DNA of 64,000 bases from Catenuloplanes indicus (GTDB taxonomy: Bacteria; Actinomycetota; Actinomycetes; Mycobacteriales; Micromonosporaceae), in contig NZ_JAUSUZ010000001.1 in assembly GCF_030813715.1 (NCBI RefSeq), positions 5,580,001 to 5,644,000 of the forward strand, written 5' to 3'. The stretch's first letter is position 1. Every line of letters begins with the position of its first letter. The notes under the pieces are model-generated. The model worked only from the letters and a program-made list of their open reading frames with translations. It was not told the origin of the DNA and did no database searches. Of this stretch, positions 62,992 through 64,000 are shown piece by piece. The position numbers and the translations under genes were made by a program.

Positions 62992-63972
62992 TCAGTCGCG
63001 CCAGTCCACGACAGCAGAGATCTTGCCGATGATGGTGCGCCAGCCGAGGCTCGCCTGTTGCGCACCGATGCGCTTCAGACGGCGCCGGCCCATGAAGCCA
63101 CCGATGCCACCTCGCGACGCGGACCGCAGCGCCTCGTCCAGGTCGTCCAGCGGAGAGCCCGGTGAGAGCGCGGTCAGCACCGGCGCCAACCGAAGAGCGT
63201 AGCCGAGGTCGCGGGCGACCTCGCCGGCCTCGATCAGCAGACCGAGGTCCCACGCGTCGGCGCCACCCCGGAGGTTTTCCACCACCAGGTCCAGGCCGTA
63301 GTCGTCCTCCTCCAGCGGAACGACGTCCGCCGGCTGGAGACGCTCTGCCAGTGTGCCCCAAGTATCGAGCTGAGCGAGGTCGTGCGGAGCACCCGAACGG
63401 ACGAAAGCGACAAGCGATTCGGGGGTCTTGAACAGCAGCAGCTTGCCCTTGTGGGACAGGAAGGCCGGGACCTCCTCGGCTTCCTCCTCCTTCTCGGCGG
63501 CCGCGGTGTCCGAGTCGGCGTCCTTCTCGTCCGAGTCGGCGCCGTCGTCGGCCGAGTCGCCGGACTTCTCGTCCTTCTCGGCCTCCTCGAACAGCTCCTT
63601 GGCCTCCTCGTCGAGGATGACCACCTCGCCGTCCTCGTCCTCGCCCAGGTCGTCCTCGTCCTCGTCGCGCAGCCGGCGGGCGCGCGCGGCGAACGGGTCG
63701 TCGTCGTCCGCGGCCTCGATCTCGGTCGGCGTCACCTCGGTGGACGGCCGGTACGCCCGGAGCGTGTAACCGACGCCGGAGGGCAGCGCGATCGACACCG
63801 GGTCGATCCTCGTCTCCTCCCACAGCGAGCGGTCGGCCTCGGCAGCGGTGGTGTCGTCGGCCTCGGCGGCGGTGGTGTCGTCGTCCTCGACCGCCGCACT
63901 GGTCACGGCGTCGTCGTCAACGCCGGTCTCGGGCTCGTCGGCATCCTGCCGGTTGGGCGTCTGGGCGGCCAC
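62992..63972 (-). CDS. Acidic protein of unknown function upstream of the IS110-like gene
   Basis: 326 residues from a GTG with GGAGG five bases upstream. It begins with an Asp/Glu/Ala-rich stretch, then an ordered SLWEETRIDPVSIALPSGVG and YTLRAYRPST. A second, very acidic Lys/Glu/Asp segment covers about 85-165. The C-terminal half is folded (FLSHKGKLLLFKTPESLVAF, DLGLLIEAGEVARDLGYA) and ends with a basic GRRRLKRIG. No family is recognised with confidence. The next gene starts 61 bases after its stop, so the two probably form an operon. Confidence 0.8.
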   Translation of the reverse strand: MAAQTPNRQDADEPETGVDDDAVTSAAVEDDDTTAAEADDTTAAEADRSLWEETRIDPVSIALPSGVGYTLRAYRPSTEVTPTEIEAADDDDPFAARARRLRDEDEDDLGEDEDGEVVILDEEAKELFEEAEKDEKSGDSADDGADSDEKDADSDTAAAEKEEEAEEVPAFLSHKGKLLLFKTPESLVAFVRSGAPHDLAQLDTWGTLAERLQPADVVPLEEDDYGLDLVVENLRGGADAWDLGLLIEAGEVARDLGYALRLAPVLTALSPGSPLDDLDEALRSASRGGIGGFMGRRRLKRIGAQQASLGWRTIIGKISAVVDWRD

Positions 63973-64000
63973 GGTGACCTCCGTATGGCTCTCGTGTTCG

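Overview
The window is very GC-rich, uses GTG and TTG starts freely, and is packed with overlapping genes. Its gene content points to a Micromonosporaceae-type actinomycete (Actinoplanes, Micromonospora or Catenuloplanes-like): a four-gene conservon, an XRE/DUF397 pair, tandem DUF4383 proteins and a protein O-mannosyltransferase gene divergent from rsmI. The genus is an inference. Most of the window is core chromosome. No intact insertion sequence, prophage or CRISPR array was seen, and the only RNA gene clearly recognised is tRNA-Gln(TTG).

Layout. At 1-2654 (-) lie a polysaccharide deacetylase/glycosyltransferase fusion, cut by the left edge, and its Gly/Pro-rich membrane partner. At 3471-26493 there is a conserved actinobacterial block: pmt, rsmI, metG, tatD, ksgA, ispE, an ABC-F gene, tRNA-Gln, glmU, prs, rplY and pth. 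It is interrupted by lineage-specific genes: a hybrid histidine kinase, an XRE/DUF397 module with two small divergent genes, and two DUF4383 proteins. rpfB, which in Mycobacterium tuberculosis lies between tatD and ksgA, is absent. At 26617-33716 are a polyprenyl glycosylphosphotransferase, cysQ-cysD-cysN and galE-galK. At 33791-41724 are an ECF sigma factor with a membrane-anchored beta-propeller partner, a trpS operon, a LacI regulator and a secreted LVIVD-repeat protein.

At 43184-53931 is a nucleoside uptake and salvage region: a BMP-type lipoprotein, an ATPase that appears to start at CTG, two permeases, cdd, deoA, a DUF4272 gene, an RlmA-type methyltransferase, add and a uridine-kinase-like gene. 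The lipoprotein probably captures nucleosides, the ATPase and permeases import them, and Cdd, DeoA and Add break them down or salvage them.

At 54122-63972 is the most unusual part: a conservon (NIT-domain sensor kinase, roadblock protein, DUF742 protein, small GTPase), then an orphan amino-acid-type binding lipoprotein, then two leftward genes. One of these encodes a 785-residue protein whose N-terminus resembles the DEDD domain of IS110 transposases. Its C-terminus carries the same motif series as the tail of the conservon kinase. This shared tail is the best candidate here for an undescribed functional link.

Smaller non-coding or short-ORF candidates are a roughly 60-nt hairpin RNA near 3061, a 17-codon ORF coupled to ispE, a 33-codon ORF before rplY, and a pair of 16-bp inverted repeats around 20859-21018.
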